A program made the position numbers and the translations under genes. DNA of 47,084 nt from Yinghuangia elevatio (GTDB taxonomy: Bacteria; Actinomycetota; Actinomycetes; Streptomycetales; Streptomycetaceae), in assembly GCF_040649515.1 (NCBI RefSeq), contig NZ_JBEZFP010000067.1, positions 1 through 47,084 of the forward strand, in the 5' to 3' direction. Below the pieces are notes generated by a model. The model was given only the letters and a program-made list of their open reading frames with translations. It made no database searches and was not told the DNA's origin. Shown piece by piece: positions 15,218-22,593 of the stretch; within the stretch, counting starts at the first letter, position 1; each line of letters starts with the position of its first letter.

Positions 15218-16855
15218 ATGTCTTTTCCGACAACCCCCGCAATCGTCTGCTCCGACCTGTCCTTCGCCTGGACGGACGGCACGCCCGTCTTCGAGGGCCT
15301 CGACCTCGCCATCGGCACCGGACGTACCGGCCTCGTCGGCGTGAACGGAGCCGGCAAGTCCACGCTGCTCAAACTGATCGCCGGGGTACTGCCGCCCGCC
15401 GGCGGGTCCGTCACCGCGGTCGGCGAGGTCGGCTACCTGCCGCAGCACCTGCCGCTGGACGCCGACCGCCGGGTGGAGGACGTCCTCGGCATCGCCGCCA
15501 CCCGGCAGGCACTACTGGCGATCGAGAGCGGCGACGTCGACGAACGGCACTTCGAGACGGTCGGCGACGACTGGGACGTCGAGGAGCGCGCCCGCGCCGA
15601 ACTCGACCGGCTCGGGCTGCCGCACGTCGACCTGGACCGCACCGTCGGCACGCTGTCCGGCGGCGAGTCGGTGCTGCTCGGGCTCGCGGCGCTGCTGCTG
15701 CGCCGTCCCGAGGTCCTGCTGCTCGACGAGCCGACGAACAATCTCGACCGGTCGGCGCGCGAACGGCTGTACACGGCGGTCGGCGGGTACGCCGGGGTCC
15801 TGGTCGTGGTCAGCCACGACCGCGTGCTGCTCGATCTCGTCGACCAGATCGTGGAGTTGCGCACCGGGACGGCCCGGACGTACGGCGGCAACCTGACCGA
15901 GTACCTGGAACTCCTGGAGGTGGAGCGGGAAAGCGCCGAGCGAACGGTGCGCGCCGCCGAGACCGACCTGCGCAAGCAGAAGAAAGAACTCGCGGACGCG
16001 CAGGTACGGCTCGCCCGCAGGATGCGCACGGGCCGAAAGGCCCAGGTGGAGAAGCGCGTTCCGAAGATCATCGCGAACGGCCGCAAGCAGGCTGCGCAGG
16101 TCACGGCCGGCAAGTACAAGGGCATGCACGAGGGCCGCCTGGAGGACGCGCGCACCCGCGTCTCCGAGGCCAAGGACGCGGTGCGGGACGACAAGGAGAT
16201 CCGCATCGCGCTGCCCGAGACGGAGGTTCCGGCCGGGCGTACCGTGCTCACCGCCGAGGGGCTGAACACCGCGGACGAGTTGTACGGTCCGGACGGCTTG
16301 GACCTCGTCGTACGCGGGCCCGAGCGGATCGCCCTCGTCGGCGACAACGGCGCGGGCAAGTCGACGCTGCTGCGCCTGATCACCGGTGCGGCGGAGCCGG
16401 CGCGGGGCGAGGTGCGGATCGGCGTGGACGGCGTACGCCATCTTCCGCAGCGGCTGGACATCCTCGACGACGGCGCGAGCGTCCTGGAGAACGTGCGCCG
16501 CTTCGCCCCGGACTCCCCCGACTCCGAACTGCGCGGCCGCCTGGCGCGCTTCCTGTTCACCGGCAACCGCCCCGAACAGCCGGTCGGCACGCTGTCCGGC
16601 GGCGAACGCTTCCGCGCGGTACTGGCGGCCCTGCTGTCCGCGCAGCCGCCGCCGCACCTCCTGATCCTCGACGAACCCACCAACAACCTCGACCTGGCGT
16701 CGGTGCGCCAGCTCGAACAGGCGCTCGCCGCCTACCAGGGCGCACTGCTCGTGGTCAGCCACGACGAGCCCTTCCTCGCCACGATCGGCATCACAAGAAG
16801 ACTCCGCATCGAGCGAGGCGAAGGCATCGTCGAAGAACCCGAGACCCCGACCTGA
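15218..16855 (+). CDS. ABC-F family ATPase
   Basis: A 545-residue soluble protein with two ABC domains and no membrane part, the ABC-F layout (ribosome-associated ATPases, including antibiotic target protection and housekeeping types). First Walker A is GVNGAGKST (41-49); the second, GDNGAGKST, is near residue 376. Both domains have LSGGE signatures and LLDEPTNNLD / LILDEPTNNLD Walker B regions. The linker (about 230-330) is charged and rich in Lys and Arg (MRTGRKAQVEKRVPKII), as expected for the tRNA/ribosome-facing arm. ATG 15218 has GGGAG 7 bases upstream. Whether it confers resistance cannot be told from sequence. Confidence 0.92.
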   Translation: MSFPTTPAIVCSDLSFAWTDGTPVFEGLDLAIGTGRTGLVGVNGAGKSTLLKLIAGVLPPAGGSVTAVGEVGYLPQHLPLDADRRVEDVLGIAATRQALLAIESGDVDERHFETVGDDWDVEERARAELDRLGLPHVDLDRTVGTLSGGESVLLGLAALLLRRPEVLLLDEPTNNLDRSARERLYTAVGGYAGVLVVVSHDRVLLDLVDQIVELRTGTARTYGGNLTEYLELLEVERESAERTVRAAETDLRKQKKELADAQVRLARRMRTGRKAQVEKRVPKIIANGRKQAAQVTAGKYKGMHEGRLEDARTRVSEAKDAVRDDKEIRIALPETEVPAGRTVLTAEGLNTADELYGPDGLDLVVRGPERIALVGDNGAGKSTLLRLITGAAEPARGEVRIGVDGVRHLPQRLDILDDGASVLENVRRFAPDSPDSELRGRLARFLFTGNRPEQPVGTLSGGERFRAVLAALLSAQPPPHLLILDEPTNNLDLASVRQLEQALAAYQGALLVVSHDEPFLATIGITRRLRIERGEGIVEEPETPT

Positions 16856-16860
16856 CACCC

Positions 16861-17595
16861 CGCCGGCGGCGCTCGCGGCGGGACTCCTCGCAGGTTGCGG
16901 GGACAACGGGGAAGGCGCGGGGCGGCCTCGCCGAGCGGTCTCTCCCCGCCGACTTCAACGGCACCCGGACCGCAGACGGTGACCGTGACCGCCCCGCCGC
17001 CGACGCCGCCTGCACCGCCCACGACTGCCGTACCGCCGCCGGTTCCGTCGACGCCCGCACCGCCGCCACCGGTTCCGACATCGGTGCCGCCCGCGCCGCT
17101 GAGCGTGGTGCACGCGTACTTCGACGCCGTCAACGCGCGCGACTACGCGCGTGCGTGGGCCCTCGGCGGCAGCACGTTCGCGAGTTCGTATGCGCAATTC
17201 GTCGACGACCACGTGACGAAAGCGCACTACGACCTGACCGTGCTGTCGGTCGATGGGGGCGTGGTCGGGGCCGCGATGGACGTCACGCAGACCGACGGAA
17301 GTCACCGCTACTACACGGGGACGTACATCGTGACGGGCGGGGCGATCACCGGAACGACGATGCGGGAGGTCTCCAACTCGCCCCCGCCCGGTGGGGTACG
17401 GGCACGACGACGCCACCGTCGGGCCAGGGCCCGCTGTACTTCGAGCAATGCGCGGAGGCTTGGGAGGCCGGGGAGGCGCCGATCGAGCGCGGTGAACCCG
17501 GCTACCGCGACGAGTTGGACCGGGACAAGGACGGCACCGCCTGTGAGCCGAGCCCGGAAATTGCGCCGTCCACGACGAACGGGCCGGTGGAGTGA
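16861..17595 (+). pseudogene. Frame-disrupted NTF2-like/excalibur lipoprotein
   Basis: Three parts of one typical actinobacterial lipoprotein lie in three successive frames. First, PAALAAGLLAGCGDNGEG (from 16863) is a lipoprotein signal with lipobox LAGC but no start codon. Second, a Pro/Val-rich linker and NTF2-like domain (VVHAYFDAVNARDYARAWAL to TGTYIVTGGAITGTTMREV, about 17100-17370). Third, an excalibur calcium-binding motif (YFEQCAEAW...DELDRDKDGTACE, about 17440-17560). Each change of frame is equivalent to one missing base, near 16915-16925 and 17380-17400, both in G runs. It directly abuts the ABC-F stop. Either a decayed gene or a sequence with two homopolymer errors; the missing start favours decay. 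Confidence 0.7.
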
Positions 17596-17607
17596 GGTGA
17601 CCGGTGG

Positions 17608-18198
17608 CTACTTCGGTTGGCGCAGGCCTGCCACGAGGAGGGCGACGAGGCGGCGGGCGTCGTAACGGGGGTCGCTGTCGGCGCCGATGCAGAGGTTCCC
17701 GATGCCGCGCATGAGCTGGTAGGCCTCGATGTCCGGGCGGATCTCGCCGGAGGCGGCGGCCGCGTCGAGGAGTTCGGCGCAGACAGGTACGAGCCGGTCG
17801 AGGAAGTACGCGTGCAGCGTCTCGAACCCCGCGTTGTCGGACTGCATCGCGGCGGCAAGGCCGTGCTTGGTGACCAGGAAGTCGACGAACAGGTCGGTCC
17901 AGCGTGCGAGTGCGGTGTGGGCGGTCGGCTCGGCCGCCAGCAGGGCGGGCCCGGCTTCGGCGCAGGTGTCGACCTGGTGGCGGTAGACGGCGACGATCAG
18001 GTCGGCACGGGTGGGGAAGTGCCGGTAGATCGTGCCCATGCCGACGCCTGCCTCGGCGGCGATCTCGCGTACCGGGGCGTCCACGCCCGAGGCGACGAAG
18101 ACCGCGGCGGCCGCGTCCAGCAGGGTCTGCTGATTGCGCCGGGCGTCCTTGCGCTTGGACGCGGCGGAACTCCCCTGCCGAGAGCTGCTGTCGGGCAC
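17608..18198 (-). CDS. TetR family transcriptional regulator
   Basis: A 196-residue TetR repressor. The helix-turn-helix region is residues about 19-65 (RKDARRNQQTLLDAAAAVF, VREIAAEAGVGMGTIYRHFPTRADLIVAVY), with an all-helical ligand domain after it. GTG 18198 is chosen because GGAAGGAG lies 7 bases upstream; the frame extends further without homology. It diverges from the hydrolase gene at 18395, and two operator-like palindromes fill the gap (18229-18273). By position it probably represses itself and the hydrolase-epimerase pair. The AAVPDSSSRQGSSAASKRK N-terminus is a flexible basic arm. Confidence 0.9.
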   Translation of the reverse strand: MPDSSSRQGSSAASKRKDARRNQQTLLDAAAAVFVASGVDAPVREIAAEAGVGMGTIYRHFPTRADLIVAVYRHQVDTCAEAGPALLAAEPTAHTALARWTDLFVDFLVTKHGLAAAMQSDNAGFETLHAYFLDRLVPVCAELLDAAAASGEIRPDIEAYQLMRGIGNLCIGADSDPRYDARRLVALLVAGLRQPK

Positions 18199-18228
18199 CG
18201 CGGCACTCCTTCCATGACTGGGCTTGCA

Positions 18229-18249
18229 AAGCGGAGCAGTGTTCCATAT
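18229..18249. promoter_or_regulatory. TetR operator-like site O1
   Basis: Half site AAGCGGAGC (18229-18237), spacer AGT, then an imperfect partner GTTCCATAT. The left half site equals the reverse complement of the right half of O2. Centre-to-centre distance to O2 is 24 bp. Confidence 0.5.
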
Positions 18250-18252
18250 TGT

Positions 18253-18273
18253 AAGTGGAGCAACGCTCCGCTT
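18253..18273. promoter_or_regulatory. TetR operator-like site O2
   Basis: AAGTGGAGC - AAC - GCTCCGCTT: 9-base arms with one mismatch. The core GGAGCnnnGCTCC is the shape commonly seen at actinobacterial TetR sites. It lies between the TetR gene and the hydrolase gene. Confidence 0.65.
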
Positions 18274-18394
18274 CATTCATGATGGCAGACCGGGACGCCT
18301 GCGGCCAGGCCGCCGCCCGTGTCCCGCCTACTCGCCTCGCGGCCTGGCGCGTGCCGCTCCCCGGAACCGACGAACCTGATCGAAAGGCCCTGCC

Positions 18395-19351
18395 ATGTCC
18401 GATTTCAGCCCTGCATCCGACACCGTGAATGCGCGGTCCGTGAGTCGGGCCGCCGTGGTGATATCCGCAAAGCCGGTCATCCTGCCCGCGTCTGCGGGGA
18501 GCCGGGGCGAGGACCTCCAGGTCCGCGTGTCCGCCCCCGCGACCGGCGTCGACCTGCCGGTCGTCGTCTTCTCGCACGGCTTCGGCCTGTCAATGGACGG
18601 GTACGCCCCGCTCGCGGACCACTGGGCCGCACACGGCTTCGTGGTCGTCCAGCCCACCCACCTGGACTCTCGTACGCTCGGCATTCCCGCCGAGGACCCC
18701 CGTACGCCGCACATCTGGCGCATCCGCGTCGACGACATCACGCGCGTACTGGACGAACTCGACGTGCTGGAAGCCGCCGTACCGGGGCTCGGCGGCCGCG
18801 TCGACCGCACCCGCATCGCCGTGGCCGGCCACTCGTGGGGAGCCCAGACCGTGAGCACCCTGCTGGGCGCGCGGGTCCTGGACGCCGAGGGCGTACCCGG
18901 CGAGGACCTGTCCGACCCGCGCGTCAGGGCCGGCGTACTCCTGGCCCTGACCGGTCTCGGCGACGACCTGACTCCGTTCGCGGCCGAGCATCTCCCGTTC
19001 ATGCGGCCGCACTTCGACACGATGACCGCCCCTGCCCTGGTCGTCGCCGGGGACAAGGACCAATCGCACCTGTCCACGCGCGGGCCGGATTGGTTCACCG
19101 ATCCGTACACGTACAGCCCGGGTGCCAAGAGCCTCCTGACGCTCTTCGGAGGCGAGCACTCACTCGGCGGCATCCCCGGCTACGAGGTCGCCGAGACCAC
19201 GGACGAGAGCCCCGCACGGGTCGCGCTGATCCGGCAGGTCACCACCGCGTACCTGGACAGCGTTCTGCGCAACGACAACACCGACTGGCGGGCCGCCGCC
19301 ACGGCCCTGGAGCAAGACCCGCACCCGCTCGGCAAGTTGCGGAGCAAGTGA
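18395..19351 (+). CDS. Alpha/beta hydrolase (chlorophyllase/PAF-acetylhydrolase-like)
   Basis: A 318-residue cytoplasmic hydrolase. The strand PVVVFSHGFGLSMDGYAPLADHWAAHGFVVVQPTHLD is typical of dienelactone/chlorophyllase-like enzymes (oxyanion region HGF). The nucleophile elbow is GHSWGAQ (S147). The acid is likely the Asp of VVAGDKDQ and the histidine lies in FGGEHSLGG. A likely esterase or lactonase; the substrate is unknown. ATG 18395 has GAAAGG about 7 bases before. Followed after 49 bp by the epimerase gene in the same direction, so probably one transcript under the divergent TetR regulator. Confidence 0.88.
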   Translation: MSDFSPASDTVNARSVSRAAVVISAKPVILPASAGSRGEDLQVRVSAPATGVDLPVVVFSHGFGLSMDGYAPLADHWAAHGFVVVQPTHLDSRTLGIPAEDPRTPHIWRIRVDDITRVLDELDVLEAAVPGLGGRVDRTRIAVAGHSWGAQTVSTLLGARVLDAEGVPGEDLSDPRVRAGVLLALTGLGDDLTPFAAEHLPFMRPHFDTMTAPALVVAGDKDQSHLSTRGPDWFTDPYTYSPGAKSLLTLFGGEHSLGGIPGYEVAETTDESPARVALIRQVTTAYLDSVLRNDNTDWRAAATALEQDPHPLGKLRSK

Positions 19352-19400
19352 CACACCCGCCCACCGCACCGATCCGGAACCACCGTAGAAGGGACGGGAG

Positions 19401-20345
19401 ATGATCCTCGTCACCGGAGGCCTCGGCTTCATCGGGTCCCACACCGTACGCGCACTGCTCGACCTGGGCGAAGACTGCGTGGTGGTCCAGCGCCGGCCCC
19501 GCAGCCTGCCGGCCATGCTCACCGGGGGCCGAGTCGCCGTGGAGCAGGCGGACGTCGCCGACCGCGACGCCCTGCTCGCGATCGGCCGCCGCCACGACAT
19601 CACGGGCATCGTGCACCTGGCCGGGTCCTACCCCTGGCCGCCCGCCCCCGAAGCGCCGGTCGAGGCCGCACGCCAGGCGATCGACGGACTGCTGAACATC
19701 GCGCAGGCGGCGCAGGAGTGGGGCGTACGCCGCCTGGGCCTCGCCGGCACGATCGGCGTCTACTTCGGTGCCGAGAACGACGGCCCGCTGCGCGAGGACG
19801 CCCCACTGCCGCCGAGCACGTCCGCCGTGATCCCGACCTTCAAGAAGATCGGCGAAATGCTCGGCGGATACCTCGCCGACACCACAGGCGTCGACATCGT
19901 CAACTACCGGATCTCCGGCACCTGGGGACCGCTCGGGCACGCCGACCCCTTCTTCGCCGCGCCCGCACTCGTGCACGCCGCGGCCCGCGGCACCGCCCCC
20001 GACCTCTCCGACCTCGCGGGCCCGGCCTTCGCCGAGGACGGGCTCGACCTCAACTACGTGAAGGACACCGGGCGGGCCATCGCGCTGCTCCAACTCGCTG
20101 ACGAGCTGAACCACCGTACGTACAACGTGGGTTCCGGACGAGCCACCACCAACGCCCAACTCGCCGAGGCGATCCGGAAGGTGGTCCCCGACGCCCGGAT
20201 CGACCTCCCCAGCGGCGGCCACACGCCACACCTCGTCCTCGACATCACCCGCCTGCGGGAAGACACCGGCTACCAACCCGAGTTCGACACCGACCGCGCC
20301 GCCGCCGACTACATCGCCTGGCTACGCGCCGGCAACAAGGCCTGA
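19401..20345 (+). CDS. NAD-dependent epimerase/dehydratase family protein (atypical SDR)
   Basis: A 314-residue extended-SDR protein. The N-terminal Rossmann motif GGLGFIG (6-12), VHLAGSY at 71-77 and the C-terminal TYNVGSGRATTNAQLAEAI are those of sugar-nucleotide epimerase/dehydratases. The catalytic YxxxK is not seen where expected: the segment is STSAVIPTFKKIGEML, with Ile or Pro in place of Tyr before K148/K149. It may be inactive as a classical epimerase, or use another residue (Y121 is near). ATG 19401 follows GGGACGGGAG. Second gene of the hydrolase unit. Confidence 0.85.
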   Translation: MILVTGGLGFIGSHTVRALLDLGEDCVVVQRRPRSLPAMLTGGRVAVEQADVADRDALLAIGRRHDITGIVHLAGSYPWPPAPEAPVEAARQAIDGLLNIAQAAQEWGVRRLGLAGTIGVYFGAENDGPLREDAPLPPSTSAVIPTFKKIGEMLGGYLADTTGVDIVNYRISGTWGPLGHADPFFAAPALVHAAARGTAPDLSDLAGPAFAEDGLDLNYVKDTGRAIALLQLADELNHRTYNVGSGRATTNAQLAEAIRKVVPDARIDLPSGGHTPHLVLDITRLREDTGYQPEFDTDRAAADYIAWLRAGNKA

Positions 20346-20439
20346 GCCCTCGACGTACGCCCGCCGCCCGCCATCGCCGCGGCGTCCGCCCATGGCCTTG
20401 TGATCCACGGCCCATCACCCGGTCGAGGGCCGCCCGCTC

Positions 20440-20658
20440 TCAGTCCCGGTACTTCTCCGCCGGGATCACGACCTCGACCGTGCCTCCGTAGTCGAGTACA
20501 GCGCGGGTGAACCACGCGTCGGGCCCGTCGGCGATGCAGGAGACACCCACGAGTTCGGCGGGGTTGTGCGCCTCGACCGCTTCGACGAGCCGTCGCCGCA
20601 CCTCGTCCGCAACGGAGCCGGTCAGACCACGGTGCCCGGTGATTCCGATCCGCATCAT
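20440..20658 (-). CDS. Short SLOG/Rossmann-like protein, probably truncated
   Basis: Seventy-two residues beginning MMRIGITGHRGLTG, then LVGVSCIADGPDAWFTRAVLDYGG and TVEVVIPAEKYRD, where it stops. In the homologues I remember this is only the first half of a 140-160 residue nucleotide-binding Rossmann protein; the remaining half is not found downstream in other frames. GAGGAG lies just before the tandem ATGs, so it may still be translated. The real start could be the first or second ATG. It sits beside a tRNA gene and terminator. Function unknown. Confidence 0.65.
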   Translation of the reverse strand: MMRIGITGHRGLTGSVADEVRRRLVEAVEAHNPAELVGVSCIADGPDAWFTRAVLDYGGTVEVVIPAEKYRD

Positions 20659-20735
20659 CGGCTCTCCTCGTCTTTCAGAGGAACCGTCCCTGTGACGACG
20701 CACACGCCCCGGGGACGCGCTCGTACAGGAAACAG

Positions 20736-20774
20736 ATGAGGGCCAAGTCAGGGTCTACCTGACTTGGCCCTCAT
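20736..20774. terminator. Strong hairpin terminator downstream of tRNA-Thr
   Basis: Perfect inverted repeat with 17-base arms (20736-20752 and 20758-20774), loop GTCTA. It begins 6 bp past the tRNA 3' end in the leftward direction, so it ends the tRNA transcript. Confidence 0.88.
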
Positions 20775-20779
20775 TACTG

Positions 20780-20853
20780 AGCCGCCTAAGGGAATCGAAC
20801 CCTTGACCTACGCATTACGAGTGCGTCGCTCTGGCCGACTGAGCTAAGGCGGC
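20780..20853 (-). tRNA. tRNA-Thr (anticodon CGT)
   Basis: The reverse strand folds as a 74-nt cloverleaf: acceptor stem GCCGCCT/AGGCGGC, D-arm TTAGCTCAGTCGGCCAGAGC, anticodon loop CTCGTAA giving CGT, variable AGGTC, and T-arm GGGTTCGATTCCC. The discriminator base is T and CCA is not encoded. It decodes ACG threonine codons. It is followed closely by a strong terminator and preceded by about 55 bp before the peptidase stop at 20909. Confidence 0.96.
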
Positions 20854-20908
20854 GTGTCTTCACCGTGGTGGTGGGGACGGCGACAAGCATACACAGGGGG
20901 CGGGGTGA

Positions 20909-22420
20909 TCAATTACAGGTTTTGTTGTCGGGGGGTGGGGAGCCGGTGAGGAGGTAGCTGTCGACGGCGGAGTCGACGCAGGTGCTGCCGCGGAGGTAGG
21001 CGGTGTGGCCGTCGCCGTCGTAGGTGAGGAGGTGGCCGGACTCGAGCTGGGATGCGAGGGCTTGGGACCAGGTGTACGGGGTGGCCGGGTCGCGGGTGGT
21101 GCCGACGACGAGGATGGGGGCGGCGCCGGCGGCCTTGATCTCGTGGGGGCGGCCGGTGGCGGAGAGGGGCCAGGTGCCGCAGGTGAGGCCGGCCCAGGCG
21201 AGGGCGCGGCCGAAGGTCGGGGAGGTCGCCTCGAACTCGGCGACCTGGGCCTTGACCTGGTCGGGGGTGGTGGCGGCCGGGGGGCTGTCGAGGCAGTTGA
21301 CGGCGGCGTTGGCGTACATGAGGTTGGCGTAGCGGCCGTCGGCGCCGCGCTCGTAGTACATGTCGCTGAGGTCGAGCAGGGGGCCGCCGTCGCCGCGGAA
21401 GGCGGACTGGAGGGCGCGGGTGAGTTCGGGCCACTGGTCGCGCGAGTAGAGCGGGGAGAGGATGCCGGTGGTGGCGATCGGTTCGTTGACCTGCCGCTTG
21501 GCGTCGCCGGGGATGGGGTTGGCGTCGAGGGTGGCGAGGAGGCCGCGGATGCGGGCGAGGGCGGCCTCGCGGTCGGCGCCGAGGAAGCAGGAGCCGCCGG
21601 CCAGGCAGTCGTCGACGTACGCGACGAGCGCGGTCTCGAAGCCGCCGCCCTGCACGCGGTTGGCGGTCGCGGCGTTCTGGCTCGGGTCGATCGCGCCGTC
21701 GAGGACGAAGCGGCCCACCTTGTCGGGGAACAGTTCGGCGTAGGTCGCGCCGAGGAAGGTGCCGTACGACGCCCCGAGGTAGTTGAGCCTGTCGTCGCCG
21801 AGCGCCTCCCGGATCTGGTCCATGTCGCGGGCCGCCTCGGCGGTGCTGACGTGGCCCAGGAGTTGGTCGGTGTTCTCCTGGCAGGACTTGCCGAACCCGG
21901 CGGCGCCGTCGACGGCGGCGTTCTCCTCGTCGGGGGTGTCGGGGGTCTGGTCGATCTGCGTGTACGCGTCCATCTCGGTGTCCGACAGGCACTTCACCGG
22001 CGCGCTGCGTCCGACGCCGCGCGGGTCGAAGCCGACGATGTCGTAGCGCTCGCGGACGTCCTTGGGGAACGCGGAGGCGGCGTAGCGCGCGAAGGAGATG
22101 CCGGAGCCGCCGGGGCCGCCCGGGTTGACCACGAGGGCTCCGATGCGGTCGTCGCCGGTCGCCTTCTTGCGCAGGAGCGCGATGTCGACCTTGGGGCCGT
22201 CGGCGTCGGCGTAGTCGACGGGCACCGAGAGGGTGCCGCATTCGAAGTTGCCGCCCTCGGGGCAGCGGCCCCAGTCGATCTTGTCGGCGTCCGGCATGGG
22301 GACGGAGGTCGCCCCGCCGTTCGCGGTGGGCGGTGGTGCGGCCTTCTTGCCGTCGCCGCCGTCCGAGCACCCCGCCAGCAGGAGTGCGGCCGCCAATGCC
22401 GCGCCGACGCGTCGCCTCAC
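20909..22420 (-). CDS. Secreted S33-type alpha/beta hydrolase (tripeptidyl aminopeptidase-like) lipoprotein, copy 1
   Basis: A 503-residue exported hydrolase of the SlpD/SlpE, tripeptidyl aminopeptidase class that clips peptides outside the cell. The signal VRRRVGAALAAALLLAGC ends in lipobox LAGC. The catalytic fold shows VVNPGGPGGSG (oxyanion loop), FDPRGVGRS, GASYGTFLGA (nucleophile Ser), then VVGTTRDPATPY (Asp) and YDGDGHTAY (His) near the C-terminus. Paired cysteines support export. GTG 22420 is used. It is last of three tandem paralogues, all leftward; this copy is the most diverged, with GASYG where the others have GYSYG. 173 bp separate it from copy 2. Confidence 0.9.
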   Translation of the reverse strand: MRRRVGAALAAALLLAGCSDGGDGKKAAPPPTANGGATSVPMPDADKIDWGRCPEGGNFECGTLSVPVDYADADGPKVDIALLRKKATGDDRIGALVVNPGGPGGSGISFARYAASAFPKDVRERYDIVGFDPRGVGRSAPVKCLSDTEMDAYTQIDQTPDTPDEENAAVDGAAGFGKSCQENTDQLLGHVSTAEAARDMDQIREALGDDRLNYLGASYGTFLGATYAELFPDKVGRFVLDGAIDPSQNAATANRVQGGGFETALVAYVDDCLAGGSCFLGADREAALARIRGLLATLDANPIPGDAKRQVNEPIATTGILSPLYSRDQWPELTRALQSAFRGDGGPLLDLSDMYYERGADGRYANLMYANAAVNCLDSPPAATTPDQVKAQVAEFEATSPTFGRALAWAGLTCGTWPLSATGRPHEIKAAGAAPILVVGTTRDPATPYTWSQALASQLESGHLLTYDGDGHTAYLRGSTCVDSAVDSYLLTGSPPPDNKTCN

Positions 22421-22593
22421 ACGTACCAGCCCCTTGCCTCGCCCCTCGGCCGCGCGGGGCCGACCGTCGCCTTGAGCGTAACCGGCCGGGGGCTGAGGAC
22501 CGTGCGTTGACGGCGACTTGAGGGGTGCCGCGGTGAGGCGTGCGAGGGGACCCGGGGGTGTGGCCCGGGGGCTTGGCCCGCGCGCGGGAGAGG

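Noticed and set aside
20345..20430. GCCCTCGAC and GTCGAGGGC facing each other after the epimerase gene
   Set aside because: The arms are about 65 bases apart with no further pairing.
20780..20853. tRNA-Thr as an integrated-element attachment site
   Set aside because: No integrase, excisionase or repeat of the tRNA 3' end was seen in the window.
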